64,000 nt of DNA, from positions 273,931-337,930 of the forward strand of contig NZ_LMJW01000023.1 in assembly GCF_001429505.1 (NCBI RefSeq). The letters are read 5' to 3'. The notes below the pieces were generated by a model that was not told the origin of the DNA, did no database searches, and worked only from the letters and a program-made list of their open reading frames with translations. A program made the position numbers and the translations under genes. This stretch comes from Allobosea sp. Root483D1 (GTDB lineage Bacteria > Pseudomonadota > Alphaproteobacteria > Rhizobiales > Beijerinckiaceae). Positions within the stretch are counted from its first letter, which is position 1, and each line of letters opens with the position of its first letter. This document shows positions 33,101 to 44,637 of this stretch, piece after piece.

Positions 33101-33615
33101 CGCCATTGCCGAGTGTACTTGGAGGCGCCGAGCTGGTGGCTTGGCGCCTCGACCAGGCCATCTACGCAACCACGTGGGATAGCGGAGAGGGAGCTTATCG
33201 AGTCGGCGGGCGCTGGAACAGCGCTGGTGTGAGGGTGCTCTATTGTGCGTTCGACCCTGCGACGGCAATTCTCGAAGTAGCCGTTCACAAGGGCTTTCGC
33301 GCCCTCGACACAGTTCCACATGTCATGACCGCGGCCACCATATCAGATATCGCCGGGGTCCATATCGTTACGCCTGATCAGATACCAAATCCGAATTGGC
33401 TTCGACCCGGAATTCCGAGTGCCGGTCAACAAGCTTTCGGCGATGGTCTGCTACGCGAGCATTCTTTTGTCGTCGTTCCGAGCGTAGTTTCGACCCATAG
33501 CTGGAATCTGCTCTTCACCGCCAGAGCGCCAGGATACTCGCTCAAAGCTCAGGAACCATTCGCGCTCGACGCGTCTCCACCCGCCGTCGTCGCTCTGAAA
33601 CTGCGTAGCGTTTAG
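33097..33615 (+). CDS. RES-domain toxin (NAD+-depleting)
   Basis: A 172-residue RES toxin: AWRLDQAIYATTWDSGEGAY, GGRWNSAGVRVLYCAFDPAT, AILEVAVHKGFRAL. Conserved Arg, Glu and Ser that name the family are present (RVGGRW, LEVAVH, and S in VVPSVVSTHSWNLL). RES toxins degrade NAD+ by phosphorolysis or hydrolysis and arrest growth. The GTG start overlaps the antitoxin stop. Confidence 0.9.
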   Translation: MTPLPSVLGGAELVAWRLDQAIYATTWDSGEGAYRVGGRWNSAGVRVLYCAFDPATAILEVAVHKGFRALDTVPHVMTAATISDIAGVHIVTPDQIPNPNWLRPGIPSAGQQAFGDGLLREHSFVVVPSVVSTHSWNLLFTARAPGYSLKAQEPFALDASPPAVVALKLRSV

Positions 33616-33702
33616 CTCGGCATAGGCCGCCTACTCGGCAGCCGCTCAGAACGTATGCTCCCTCTCGTACTCTGGCCAGCTGCCGGTTCTGTGGACGGTG
33701 AG

Positions 33703-33885
33703 TTAAGCTAATCCGACCTTCTTTTCGAACTCGACCGGACTGAGATAGCCGATGGTCGAGTGCCTGCGGATCGTGTTGTAGAAGCGCTCGATGTAGTCGA
33801 ACACATCAGCCCGGGCCGCGTCACGCGTCCGGTAGCGCTTGTCCCTGATGCGCTCGGTTTTCAGCGAGGAGAAGAAGCTCTCCAT
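33703..33885 (-). pseudogene. IS3-family transposase, C-terminal 60 residues
   Basis: ESFFSSLKTERIRDKRYRTR, DAARADVFDYIERFYNTIRR and HSTIGYLSPVEFEKKVGLA are the end of the integrase domain of an IS3-type OrfB, including the catalytic Glu in (M)ESFF. The two Asp residues are missing. The sequence breaks off at ~33888, where a second, oppositely oriented IS3 remnant begins. Confidence 0.75.
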
Positions 33886-33888
33886 GGA

Positions 33889-34002
33889 CCGCCCTCACGC
33901 CCTGCTCGGTCGGCAGACGCCCGCGGCCTTCACCTCGACCTTCCCCCACGACGGGCTCTGGCGCTGTGCGCAAGCACAGAGCCCGTCGCTTCATCTGCCC
34001 GA
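33889..34002 (+). pseudogene. Second IS3-type transposase 3' remnant, opposite strand
   Basis: The plus strand reads DRPHALLGRQTPAAFTSTFP directly from the breakpoint. RPH-x-x-LG-x-x-(T/P)P-x-x-F is the C-terminal motif of another IS3/IS481-type transposase. Only this tail remains. The two tails meet at ~33888, a scar of nested insertion and deletion. Confidence 0.5.
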
Positions 34003-34159
34003 ACGCGCTCCAAAATTGCCGGAAACGAACTCAGCGCTGGATAAAATCTGGGGCAACGTCAGTCAGAGTCACTCACTTTCTGCAGCGGCGACAACGTACC
34101 GGCGGTGTCTAACGCTCTATCGTCATAGACTGTCGCCACTAACGTTGGACCGGCTTCTC

Positions 34160-35149
34160 CTACGTATTGAGAGCTCTAATTCTAAGCCTGGTGAGAACCA
34201 GGAACATGAAAGAAGCGCAAACGAGAAGAACCCGACCTGGCAAAGCGTTGGTGCCGTACAAATCAACTTCAATTACGAAGCCCCACCAACAGTAAACAAG
34301 CACCGCCCCGCTCGCCAAAGCAAACCGATGCCGATCGCTCCAATCTGATCGACGCGATGACCAGGTAACGAAATAAAGCATGCCAAGCGCTAATGACAGG
34401 CTGAGGCAGGCGGTGATCCAAGCCGGGATGCCGGCTTTGGGGGCGAATTCCTGGATCATATAAAACGCCGAGCCTACGGCTAGGACGAGAGCACCCATAC
34501 TCCATGGTGGCGGTGTGTCGGCAAGTCCTCCTGACGATATCTTGGCGTCAGAATTTTCTCGCTTAGGGGGAAACAAGACAAATGCCACCACTATCAAAGC
34601 GACCGCCACACTGGCGCTAGCTGCAAACTGCATCGGCGAAGCGACGAACTGATCTTTTATGATAAAATGCGTCATCAGGATCGCAATGCTTGATGCAAAT
34701 AGACCAGCGACAACACAAATGCCTTTAGCGCTGAGCCAAGGCTCCAATCGCGTCTTGGTGAAGATTACCTCCGTTAGAGCGATTGGCGTGCAGATGCTCC
34801 ATGCAACATGGAGGATGACCACGAAAACGATCCACGATGGGGATGTGCCAAGGGCCTCGACATATCCGTAGTCTAACAGCCGTTGCCCCTCGAAATTCGG
34901 GTTGAACCACGATTGCGTCGCGAAGGCCTCCTCAACAACAGCATAGGCGAACGCCAAGGTCGCTATCGTAGGCCAACCTCGGCCGGTTTTACGCGCCAAT
35001 TCCCGAATGAGTACCGCACCGGAGCCGTACAAAAGCGAGAGAACAGGAAGCAGGACAATCCACGTCGTAGGGACGTTTCCCAAGAGATACTCGGCGATCA
35101 GTGGCGTGATTATGAATAGACATAGGACAGGGGCCAGATGCTTCAGCAT
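34160..35149 (-). CDS. Polytopic membrane protein, unknown function
   Basis: A 329-residue inner-membrane protein with about ten hydrophobic segments: LAPVLCLFIITPLIAEYLLG, TWIVLLPVLSLLYGSGAVLI, IVFVVILHVAWSICTPIALT, GICVVAGLFASSIAILMTHF, ASVAVALIVVAFVLFPP, WSMGALVLAVGSAFYMIQEF, VLLVCASFMFLVLTRLRI. E-E-A-F-x-T after the third segment is notable. The ATG at 35149 is chosen because the longer frame is basic and unrelated. It is divergent from a TetR regulator with operators between, so it is probably its target. No family recognised. Confidence 0.75.
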   Translation of the reverse strand: MLKHLAPVLCLFIITPLIAEYLLGNVPTTWIVLLPVLSLLYGSGAVLIRELARKTGRGWPTIATLAFAYAVVEEAFATQSWFNPNFEGQRLLDYGYVEALGTSPSWIVFVVILHVAWSICTPIALTEVIFTKTRLEPWLSAKGICVVAGLFASSIAILMTHFIIKDQFVASPMQFAASASVAVALIVVAFVLFPPKRENSDAKISSGGLADTPPPWSMGALVLAVGSAFYMIQEFAPKAGIPAWITACLSLSLALGMLYFVTWSSRRSDWSDRHRFALASGAVLVYCWWGFVIEVDLYGTNALPGRVLLVCASFMFLVLTRLRIRALNT

Positions 35150-35248
35150 GGGCGTGCCTTTCCCAGTATATGCGATCCCGACGCGGCGGCATGACGCGCG
35201 GAGGACGAGAGAGGCACAGGGTTCATGGGCAAGGCTCCGGTCGCGGAA

Positions 35249-35301
35249 AACATACGTATGTTCTGTACATTTGTATAGATATTCCGTACAAACGTATAGA
35301 T
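35249..35301. promoter_or_regulatory. Triple TetR operator-like repeats
   Basis: Three related AT-rich sites in the divergent gap: the perfect palindrome AACATACGTATGTT (35249-35262), then TACATTTGTATAGAT (35266-35280) and TACAAACGTATAGAT (35287-35301). All share ACA-nnn-GTAT. The last two are direct repeats 21 bp apart, i.e. two helical turns. They are likely binding sites for the TetR protein, controlling both genes. Confidence 0.6.
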
Positions 35302-35329
35302 TGCCTGAGATTTCACATGGGGACGCGAC

Positions 35330-35896
35330 GTGGGCCAAAAAGACGACCTGATGAAAGGCGCCCAGAAATGCATTCGCGAAAAGGGTTTCGCCCATACCAC
35401 TGCGCGCGACATAGCTGCCGCTTCTAGCGCAAACCTGGCTTCCATCGGCTATCACTACGGCTCGAAGGATGGCTTGATGACTCAGGCAATCATCAAAATG
35501 CTCCGCGAGTTTGGGGAGCAGTTCGACCCAGCTCAGGACACGAAGGCCCTGCCCTTCGCGGAGCGCTTCGCCGCGTATTGGAACGGTTTATCACAGGCCA
35601 TCCGCCATGATTCCCTGTCTGCCATTGCCGGCTTCGAAAACGCTGCGGTGGCGGCGCGTGTACCGGAGCTCCGGTCGATCATTGCCGCCGGCCAACAGCA
35701 GGCCCGAACGGAAATCGGTGCCGACTACACGAACGGCGCGGCAGATCTCAACACCCAGAGAATTGTCGGGTCCTTGATGCTCGCGGTTTCAACGGGCTTG
35801 ATCGCCCAGTTGATTATGGATGCCAATCAGGCACCTTCAGGCGAGGAAATTGTGACGGCATTTCGATACCTCGGAAACGCTCTGGCAGAAACATAA
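35330..35896 (+). CDS. TetR/AcrR-family transcriptional repressor
   Basis: A 188-residue TetR-type regulator. The HTH is KGFAHTTARDIAAASSANLA, then SIGYHYGSKDGLMTQAI. The C-terminal ligand domain ends GEEIVTAFRYLGNALAET. The GTG at 35330 or ATG at 35351 may be the start. Divergent from the membrane protein at 34160-35149; the ligand is unknown but may be related to whatever that protein moves or senses. Confidence 0.85.
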   Translation: MGQKDDLMKGAQKCIREKGFAHTTARDIAAASSANLASIGYHYGSKDGLMTQAIIKMLREFGEQFDPAQDTKALPFAERFAAYWNGLSQAIRHDSLSAIAGFENAAVAARVPELRSIIAAGQQQARTEIGADYTNGAADLNTQRIVGSLMLAVSTGLIAQLIMDANQAPSGEEIVTAFRYLGNALAET

Positions 35897-36031
35897 AATG
35901 CGTTCATCAGCATGAGGGTTCTCAGGAAATTGAGTATACTTGGTCGGCACATGCTGCATTTGGACAGAAGTTCTCCCCCTCACCGCGCTCCCGGAACGGC
36001 ATTGTCTAACCGAGCGATTAACAGTTGTCCC

Positions 36032-36934
36032 TTACGGGCTGAGTAAGGGCCGGATAACGCTGAGGTTTTCGATGGTGTGGGACAGATGCACCCGCAAGCG
36101 CTCGGCCGCGTCCGCCTGCCGCGCCGCGGCAAGGCAGTCGAGAATGGCGAGATGGTCTTCGCATTGCTGCCGGTAGCGCTTGCGGTCGAGCATGGAGCGA
36201 TAGGACAGCAGACGCCGGACGCGGTTGATCCGCCGGATCGTGTCGAGGAAAAATGGATTGCCCGATCCCGCTACGATGGTCTCGTGGAAGCGGACGCCGC
36301 GTTCGTGGAGCGCATCAGCGCTGTCTGTCTCGATCGCGCCCGCGAGCAGGCGCTCCTCGGCGGCGCGGCATGCTGCGATGGCCTCCGGCGCGAGGTGATA
36401 TCCCGGCTCCAGCAGTGCCGCAGGTTCGAGAGCGAGGCGCAGTCGGTAGGTCTGCTCCAGGCTTTCTGGCGTGTTCAACACCGGCGCGAAAGTCCAGCCA
36501 TAGCCCGCGCGTCGCTCCGCCCATCCTTCCTGGCTGATACGGTTCAGCACGGCGGCAAGCTCGGCACGGGTAAGTCCATAGCCCAGTCTGAGATCGGACT
36601 CGCTGATCTGTTCGGGTAGCCGACCTCGCAGATGGTCATCGGCAATGCGGAAGTAAGCCTGCGTGACGGCATCTGGCTTCGAAAGGCCGAGCGTTTCGCT
36701 GGAGGGCGGTGCATCCTGACCGACAAAGAAGCCCCGATTGCGCTCGTGCCGGAGGACCCCCTTTTCGGCGAGAAGCTGAAGAGCCTGTCCAATCGGGAAA
36801 CGCGACACGCCGAGGCGCGTCGCGATGTCTTGTGAGCGAAGATGGGTGCCCGGCGGCAGGCCACCATCCCGGATTTCGCCGAGAATCCGGGCGGCAAGCG
36901 GAGTCGCCAGGTCCCGTCTTCCGCTGCCCGCCAT
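36032..36934 (-). CDS. GntR-family regulator (FadR subfamily, FCD domain)
   Basis: A 300-residue regulator. The N-terminal winged HTH is LAARILGEIRDGGLPPGTHL, SQDIATRLGVSRFPIGQALQ, LLAEKGVLRHERNRGFFV. The FCD effector domain has QTYRLRLALEPAALLEPGYH, HERGVRFHETIVAGSGNPFF (metal-binding His) and CEDHLAILDCLAAARQADAA. FCD proteins sense small carboxylates. It is 62 bp downstream of the TctC gene on the same strand and probably regulates this set, sensing a tri- or dicarboxylate. Start at MAGSGRRDL; a frame extends to 36991. Confidence 0.85.
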   Translation of the reverse strand: MAGSGRRDLATPLAARILGEIRDGGLPPGTHLRSQDIATRLGVSRFPIGQALQLLAEKGVLRHERNRGFFVGQDAPPSSETLGLSKPDAVTQAYFRIADDHLRGRLPEQISESDLRLGYGLTRAELAAVLNRISQEGWAERRAGYGWTFAPVLNTPESLEQTYRLRLALEPAALLEPGYHLAPEAIAACRAAEERLLAGAIETDSADALHERGVRFHETIVAGSGNPFFLDTIRRINRVRRLLSYRSMLDRKRYRQQCEDHLAILDCLAAARQADAAERLRVHLSHTIENLSVIRPLLSP

Positions 36935-36996
36935 TGTATGCCCCCGCGCCGCCGCTATCGTTGGTCTAGGGACGGCGTGGCCAGGGAGCAAGCGGG

Positions 36997-37965
36997 CTAT
37001 TTCACCAGACCGATGGTCTTGAGGATGTCACCGACCCTAACCTGTTCCTCCTTCAGGAATTTCACGAAGGGTTCGCCGGCGAGATAGTAGTCGTCCCAGC
37101 CGCGCGCCTTGAGGAGGGCCTTCCACTCGGCGCTGGCGACCAGACCATCGAAGAGCTTGGTCAGTTGCGCCTTCTGATCCGCCGAAATGCCGGGTCCGGC
37201 CATCACGGCGCGCCAGTTTACGACCTCGACGTCATAGCCAAGCTCCTTGAGCGTGGGCACGTCGACGCCTTCGAGCCGCTTGCCGGACGAGATCGCCAGT
37301 GCGCGCAGCTTGCCGGCCTTGATCTGACCCTCGAACTCGCCATAGCCGGAGACGCCGGCGGTCACACGGCCGCCGAGCATGGCCGCCAGCGCTTCGCCGC
37401 CGCCGGAGAAGGCGACGTAGTTGACCTTGCCGGCATCGGCTCCCGCCGCCTTCGTCGCCAGCGCCGCGAGAATATGGTCCGCGCCGCCGGCCGACCCGCC
37501 CGCCCAGGTGACGCGGGCGACGTCCGCCTTGATCGCCGCCAGGAAGTCCTTGACGGTCTTGTGCGGTGAGTTTTCCGGGACAACGATGACCAGCGGATCG
37601 CCCGTCAGTCGTGCCAGCGGCGTCACCTGGTCGAGGCTGACGGGCGACTTGTTGGTCAGGATAGCGCCGACCATGGTGATGCCGTTGACCATGAGTTGGT
37701 TCGGATCGCCCTTGGCGCCATTGATGAACTGCGCCAGCCCGATCGTACCACCGGCGCCGGTCACGTTATTGACCTGGACGCTGCGGACAGCCTTGGTCTC
37801 GGTCAGGACCTGCTGGATCGCGCGCGCCGCGCCGTCCCAACCGCCGCCAGGACCAGCCGGAGCCATGATTTTCAGCTCCTGGATGGGCGACTGGGCCAGT
37901 GCGAAGCCCGATGTCAGCGACAGGGCCGCGATGCCGGCGGCCAGGAAAACTCTGCGGGTCGTCAT
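36997..37965 (-). CDS. TctC/Bug-type tricarboxylate-binding periplasmic protein
   Basis: A 322-residue secreted binding protein: signal peptide [20 protein letters not shown], then IKIMAP-like [40 protein letters not shown] and [20 protein letters not shown]. These are the hallmarks of Bug/TctC receptors of the tripartite tricarboxylate transporter. The partner TctA/TctB membrane genes are absent here, so it is an orphan receptor that may act with a chromosomal transporter or as a sensor. 42 bp downstream of the aconitase gene. Confidence 0.88.
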   Translation of the reverse strand: MTTRRVFLAAGIAALSLTSGFALAQSPIQELKIMAPAGPGGGWDGAARAIQQVLTETKAVRSVQVNNVTGAGGTIGLAQFINGAKGDPNQLMVNGITMVGAILTNKSPVSLDQVTPLARLTGDPLVIVVPENSPHKTVKDFLAAIKADVARVTWAGGSAGGADHILAALATKAAGADAGKVNYVAFSGGGEALAAMLGGRVTAGVSGYGEFEGQIKAGKLRALAISSGKRLEGVDVPTLKELGYDVEVVNWRAVMAGPGISADQKAQLTKLFDGLVASAEWKALLKARGWDDYYLAGEPFVKFLKEEQVRVGDILKTIGLVK

Positions 37966-38007
37966 GATGATCCTCCCAGGTGACAGTGTTCGCGCTTCTT
38001 GCGCTGT

Positions 38008-40680
<2,673 letters not shown>

Positions 40681-40689
40681 GCCTCAATA

Positions 40690-40713
40690 TGCATAATTGC
40701 GACAATAAATGCA
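40690..40713. promoter_or_regulatory. Imperfect palindrome upstream of the aconitase gene
   Basis: TGCATAATTG-CGA-CAATAAATGCA, 10 bp before the start codon on the minus strand. The arms match (TGCAT/ATGCA and ATTG/CAAT) with a one-base bulge. AT-rich. The GntR regulator of the cluster is the natural candidate to bind it. The size fits a FadR-type operator, but the TnGTnnnACnA consensus is not obvious. Confidence 0.4.
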
Positions 40714-41124
40714 ATATCTCGCACCGGAGTACTGGGTTCTCAGTGGTGCGGCAGTTTCTCGATTCCCCTTCTGGCCGAACGCTTCAATATTTTTAAGTGG
40801 GTGGGAAACGTCCGGAATTGGGAAGCGGTTCTACGTCGGCTATGGGCGCACTACCGAAGCAACGGATCCTCCGCAGCCGATCATAGCGAACGACCGCCAA
40901 AGACGGACTTTCCGGGATGGGCCTATCACGCGGGCCGTGGACGACCTCTGCGCTTGTAAGAGCAAAAATGGACGTCTTCCTCAGGATCGTGTCAAAAGAC
41001 ATAGGCGAGATCCGTCATTGATGCTGTGAGGCTGCTCACGATCGCGGAATGCGCATCTGCCTTGAGTTACTACTTGATCCGGCAGCGCGCAGCGTCGGCT
41101 CTCTGCAAACGCGAAAAGGCAGTC
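40714..41124. other. Intergenic region between aconitase and kaiC genes
   Basis: About 410 bp holding the divergent promoters. No gene, repeat or RNA could be recognised apart from the palindrome at 40690-40713. A frame from 41026 runs into kaiC but its first 33 residues are not family-like. Confidence 0.4.
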
Positions 41125-42564
41125 ATGGCCAAACGGAAAAAGCAGCTCGTCGTAAGTTCCGGTATTGTCGGTCTTGACGAAATCCTTCGCGGCGGTCTCC
41201 CCGCTTCTAATCTTTATATCATGCAGGGCGCTCCAGGAGCGGGCAAGACAACTGCGGCTCTGCAGTTTCTGCGTGCCGGTGTCGATGCCGGAGAACGCTG
41301 CATTTATGTCAGCCTTTCGCAGACTGCCTCGGAACTCCAATCAATCGCCCTTTCACATGGCTGGACGCTTGATGGCATTCGCGTTGAGGAACTCTCGGCT
41401 TCGGAAGCGGTCAACGGGGCTGCGGACCAGACCATTTTCCAGACGGCAGAACTTCGGCTGGACGAAACACGCATGGCGATCGAGAGCGCAATCGAGGAGC
41501 ATAAGCCCCAGCGGCTTGTGTACGATTCTTTGCTCGAAATCCGGCTGATTACTGGAGACACGCCCCGTTTTCGGCGTGAACTCATCGGCTTCAAGGCGTT
41601 TCTGGCCAAAAAGGGGATCGTTGCCCTCCTGCTGGATACCCAGACTAACGGCGGCGAGCGGAGCGGCGAGGAAATCGAGGGCATCGCGCACGGCGTAATC
41701 CGTTTCGACAAGTCGCTCGAAGAGTACGGAGCCGTGCGGCGGCGCATCGAAGTCAGCAAAATGAGAGGCGTGGCTTTCGCTGACGGCTACCATGACATGG
41801 CCATTCGCGAGGGCGAGGGCGTCGTGGTGTTTCCGAGGATTGTTCCGGGGTCCGCGGTCGAGATCGTCAAGCCTCAGCTCATCAAATCGGGGGTCGAGGC
41901 GCTCGATGAAATGTTCGGCGGCGGGCAGGAATCAGGGACGATCACGCTCGTCATCGGTCAGTCCGGCACCGGCAAATCCACGATGTCATCGCTTTACGCA
42001 ACGGCCGCCCTGCAGCGAGGCGAAAGCGTTGCTCTCTTCTTGTTTGAGGAGCGTCTAGAAACCTTCTTTCGGCGTTCGGAAGGTCTCGGCATGGACCTGC
42101 GCCAGTTTCACAAGGATGGCCAACTCGTCATTTGCGATTTTAGTCCGAACGAGATTTCGCCGGGCGAGTTCGGTCAAATTGTTCAGCGGGTTGTCGCGGA
42201 AAACAAGACGCGCGTCGTCGTGATCGATAGCTTTACCGGCTACCTGAATTCGTTGCCGCATCGCGACAAGGCAGTTCGAGATATCCAGTCACTTCTAAAA
42301 CATCTAGCCCGCGCGAATGTTTTGACGATGCTGATCGTCGCACAGCACGGGTTGCTGGGGCAAAATGTCGGGATAGACGTCGACGTCAGCTTTCTCGGCG
42401 ATACTGTGCTTCTGCTTCGTATCATTGAGCATGAAGGTCGGCTCAGGCGGAGCATTACCGTCGTCAAAAAGCGGCACGGCCCACATGATCTCGATGTACG
42501 GGAACTCGTTATCGCTAGCGCCGGCATCTCAGTCGTTTCCTATAATCCCCTTCCCGACACGTGA
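41125..42564 (+). CDS. KaiC-like double RecA-fold ATPase
   Basis: A 479-residue protein with two KaiC/RecA domains. Domain 1: SSGIVGLDEILRGGLPASNL, Walker A GAPGAGKTTAALQF (residues ~35-43). Domain 2: KSGVEALDEMFGGGQESGTI, Walker A GQSGTGKSTMSSLY (~280) and RVVVIDSFTGYLNSLPHRDK (Walker B). A C-terminal segment RRSITVVKKRHGPHDLDVRE matches other KaiC homologues. No KaiA or KaiB is present. Such KaiC homologues act in stress or light signalling with kinases, not necessarily in clocks. The ATG at 41125 is chosen; its stop overlaps the kinase start (GTGA). Confidence 0.88.
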   Translation: MAKRKKQLVVSSGIVGLDEILRGGLPASNLYIMQGAPGAGKTTAALQFLRAGVDAGERCIYVSLSQTASELQSIALSHGWTLDGIRVEELSASEAVNGAADQTIFQTAELRLDETRMAIESAIEEHKPQRLVYDSLLEIRLITGDTPRFRRELIGFKAFLAKKGIVALLLDTQTNGGERSGEEIEGIAHGVIRFDKSLEEYGAVRRRIEVSKMRGVAFADGYHDMAIREGEGVVVFPRIVPGSAVEIVKPQLIKSGVEALDEMFGGGQESGTITLVIGQSGTGKSTMSSLYATAALQRGESVALFLFEERLETFFRRSEGLGMDLRQFHKDGQLVICDFSPNEISPGEFGQIVQRVVAENKTRVVVIDSFTGYLNSLPHRDKAVRDIQSLLKHLARANVLTMLIVAQHGLLGQNVGIDVDVSFLGDTVLLLRIIEHEGRLRRSITVVKKRHGPHDLDVRELVIASAGISVVSYNPLPDT

Positions 42565-43607
42565 GCCTCGTTGCGCCAAATAGTATTGGAATGCTCGACT
42601 GGGTGCTTATCCTGGCGCCTTATCGCAGGGACGCCTCCTATATGGAGACGCTGCTGCTCGAGCATGGGCTCCGTGCTCAGGCAGTGACCGCCACAGAACT
42701 GGCAGATCGCCTCGCGGAATTTCCCGGCGTACTCGTCGTCACGCACGAGGCCCTGAATCCGGTCGCGATTCAAGTCATTGCTCAATTCCTCCAGGACCAG
42801 CCGAACTGGTCCGAAATTCCCATTGTCGTCCTGCTCGACCGTGCAGCGCCTCAATCCCGAATCCAATCAGCGCTCGCCAGCGCTTGGCTTCGATCGCGCC
42901 AGACATTTTACCAGCGCCCCGTGGCTGCGCTTGAACTGGTCAGTGGAATTCAGTCCGCGCTTCTGACCCGGTTCCGGCAACGTGAGGTTCGGGACTACCT
43001 CGAGCGGGAAACGGAACTTCGGCTCGAACTCAATCACCGCGTGAAGAACATTCTCGCCAGCGTAATTTCGATTTTCCAGATGACGCGGCGTGGCGCGAGT
43101 TCGGCTGACGGCCTAGCGGAGGATTTTGCCGGCCGCCTGTCGGCGCTGTCGAACGTCCACTCCGTCGTTTTCAACGCCGGCGGAGAAGAAGCCCAACTGA
43201 AGGACATCATTGCCGCGACGGTTGCGCCTTATCGAGCCGAGGGAGCATCCAGCATTCACACAAGCGGCCCCGACATTTTGGTAGAGCGCGGAGTGGGCAC
43301 AACATTAGCTCTGTGTCTGCATGAGCTTGCCACAAACGCGATAAAATACGGGGCTCTGTCTAACCCCGACGGCCGGATTGCATTGACCTGGGATCTCTCC
43401 GCTGGTCCCGATCCACTCCTGACAATCTCCTGGATTGAAAGCGGTGGGCCGCCCGTCATCGAGCCGTCACGCGTAGGCTACGGAACACGTTATATGCGCT
43501 CGGCGTTGACCAGCGCGTTCGGAGAGCGACCCGAGTTCGTGTTCGCTCCCGAAGGTTTTCGGTTCGCAGTGCGCGGGCCCCTGTCGCGTCTGGCACAGAA
43601 ACCATGA
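42561..43607 (+). CDS. HWE/HisKA_2-type histidine kinase with pseudo-receiver
   Basis: A 348-residue soluble kinase. Residues ~10-145 form a receiver-like fold (DWVLILAPYRRDASYMETLL; GVLVVTHEALNP) whose phospho-acceptor Asp is replaced (VVTHEAL), so it is a pseudo-receiver. The dimerisation box ELRLELNHRVKNILASVISI contains the phosphorylated His, and LALCLHELATNAIKYGALSN is the N-box of HWE-type ATPases. The final G-box is YGTRYMRSALTSAFG. It is coupled to the KaiC gene by GTGA overlap and followed by a response regulator 6 bp on. ATG at 42591 is an alternative start. Confidence 0.87.
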   Translation: MSLVAPNSIGMLDWVLILAPYRRDASYMETLLLEHGLRAQAVTATELADRLAEFPGVLVVTHEALNPVAIQVIAQFLQDQPNWSEIPIVVLLDRAAPQSRIQSALASAWLRSRQTFYQRPVAALELVSGIQSALLTRFRQREVRDYLERETELRLELNHRVKNILASVISIFQMTRRGASSADGLAEDFAGRLSALSNVHSVVFNAGGEEAQLKDIIAATVAPYRAEGASSIHTSGPDILVERGVGTTLALCLHELATNAIKYGALSNPDGRIALTWDLSAGPDPLLTISWIESGGPPVIEPSRVGYGTRYMRSALTSAFGERPEFVFAPEGFRFAVRGPLSRLAQKP

Positions 43608-43613
43608 GGGATT

Positions 43614-43993
43614 ATGAGCGTAAAGGCGCCTCTTCGGCTGTTTTATCTGGAGGATAATCCCCTTATCGTCTTTCATGTCGAAGCCATGATCGAAGACATC
43701 GGCCACGTCTTCGCGGGCTCGCTGAGCAGCTTTGCGGAACTCAAAGCTTCGTTCAGCAAGATCGCAATGGATGGCGCATTGATCGACATCGATCTGGCCG
43801 ACGGCACAACAGGCCCGAGGCCGCAGAGTGGCTGTTGAACAAGGGCATCCCGTCAATATTCGTCACCGGCCAAACCGAGATTGCCGCCAAACACGCCAAT
43901 CTGTCGCTGGGCGCGATCATAAAACCCATTGCGAAAGAAGAGATGGCCGCAAAGTTGGAGCTTTTCAGGTCGGTTATTATTTCGAAAGGCTAA
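43614..43993 (+). pseudogene. Single-domain response regulator, frameshifted
   Basis: The first frame encodes PLRLFYLEDNPLIVFHVEAM and MDGALIDIDLADGTTG, with the acidic pair (E-D) and phospho-acceptor Asp (DIDLADG). It stops at 43838. In the adjacent frame PEAAEWLLNKGIPSIFVTGQ and AIIKPIAKEEMAAKLELF supply the Thr and the conserved Lys-Pro of a receiver, ending at 43993. Adding one C to the GGCCC run near 43822 restores a ~126-residue receiver. It is either a real mutation or a sequencing error. Confidence 0.75.
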
Positions 43994-44004
43994 GGTTTAC
44001 GAAC

Positions 44005-44637
44005 TTATACCATACAGGTCGGATTTGGACCGAAACAGCCTGCCGTCTGCGGCCTAACGGATGCAGGGCGAACGGTGCTGACGGAGGCCCGCGCCGTCAC
44101 TAATGGCGTGAACCGGCTGCGTGCCAAGGACAGCTGATCTTTCGGAAGTCGACCACTTGGATCGATGACGGTTACCTTGTGCGGCAATTCCGGTCCCGAT
44201 TTCCACAGCACCAGATTGAGATCGTCCGCTTCGGCTCCTGGTGCAAAGCTGGGTACGCAGATACCGGCGATGCCCTGCGAGCTCAATCGACGATAGATCG
44301 ACCATGACGGGGGCCGACGACCCTCGGCGAGGGCTGAAGCCCAGGCGCAGGTCATTTCATCGAAATCAACCGCGTGCTCCCGCCGACCCTGCTCGGTCGT
44401 CAGATCCGCTATATCCTCGCAGTCGATCTCGTAGGAGCACAGGATGCATGGGTCGATCCGATGCGCGAAGCCCTGATTGGCCTCCTTGATCGCCGTCATG
44501 ATGCTCAAGCCGAGATAGAGCGCAGGAACCCCTTTTGGATTGAAGCGAGCGCCCCGGATCGCCGCGCCGTCCCCGGACGTCGGCTTAAAGGCCCACCGCG
44601 GATCATGCGCTCGATAGCAGGTCCCGATGAACCTCAC
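44005..44637 (-). CDS. RES-domain toxin of the second Xre-RES module
   Basis: A 210-residue RES protein: VRFIGTCYRAHDPRWAFKPT, IRGARFNPKGVPALYLGLSI, MTAIKEANQGFAHRI. Arg in RGARFNP, Glu in IKEA and a Ser-containing C-terminal segment (LARSRFTPL) fit the family. The GTG at 44637 is chosen since it overlaps the antitoxin stop (GTGA) and the upstream frame is meaningless. Distinct in sequence from the RES toxin at 33097. Confidence 0.85.
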   Translation of the reverse strand: MRFIGTCYRAHDPRWAFKPTSGDGAAIRGARFNPKGVPALYLGLSIMTAIKEANQGFAHRIDPCILCSYEIDCEDIADLTTEQGRREHAVDFDEMTCAWASALAEGRRPPSWSIYRRLSSQGIAGICVPSFAPGAEADDLNLVLWKSGPELPHKVTVIDPSGRLPKDQLSLARSRFTPLVTARASVSTVRPASVRPQTAGCFGPNPTCMV

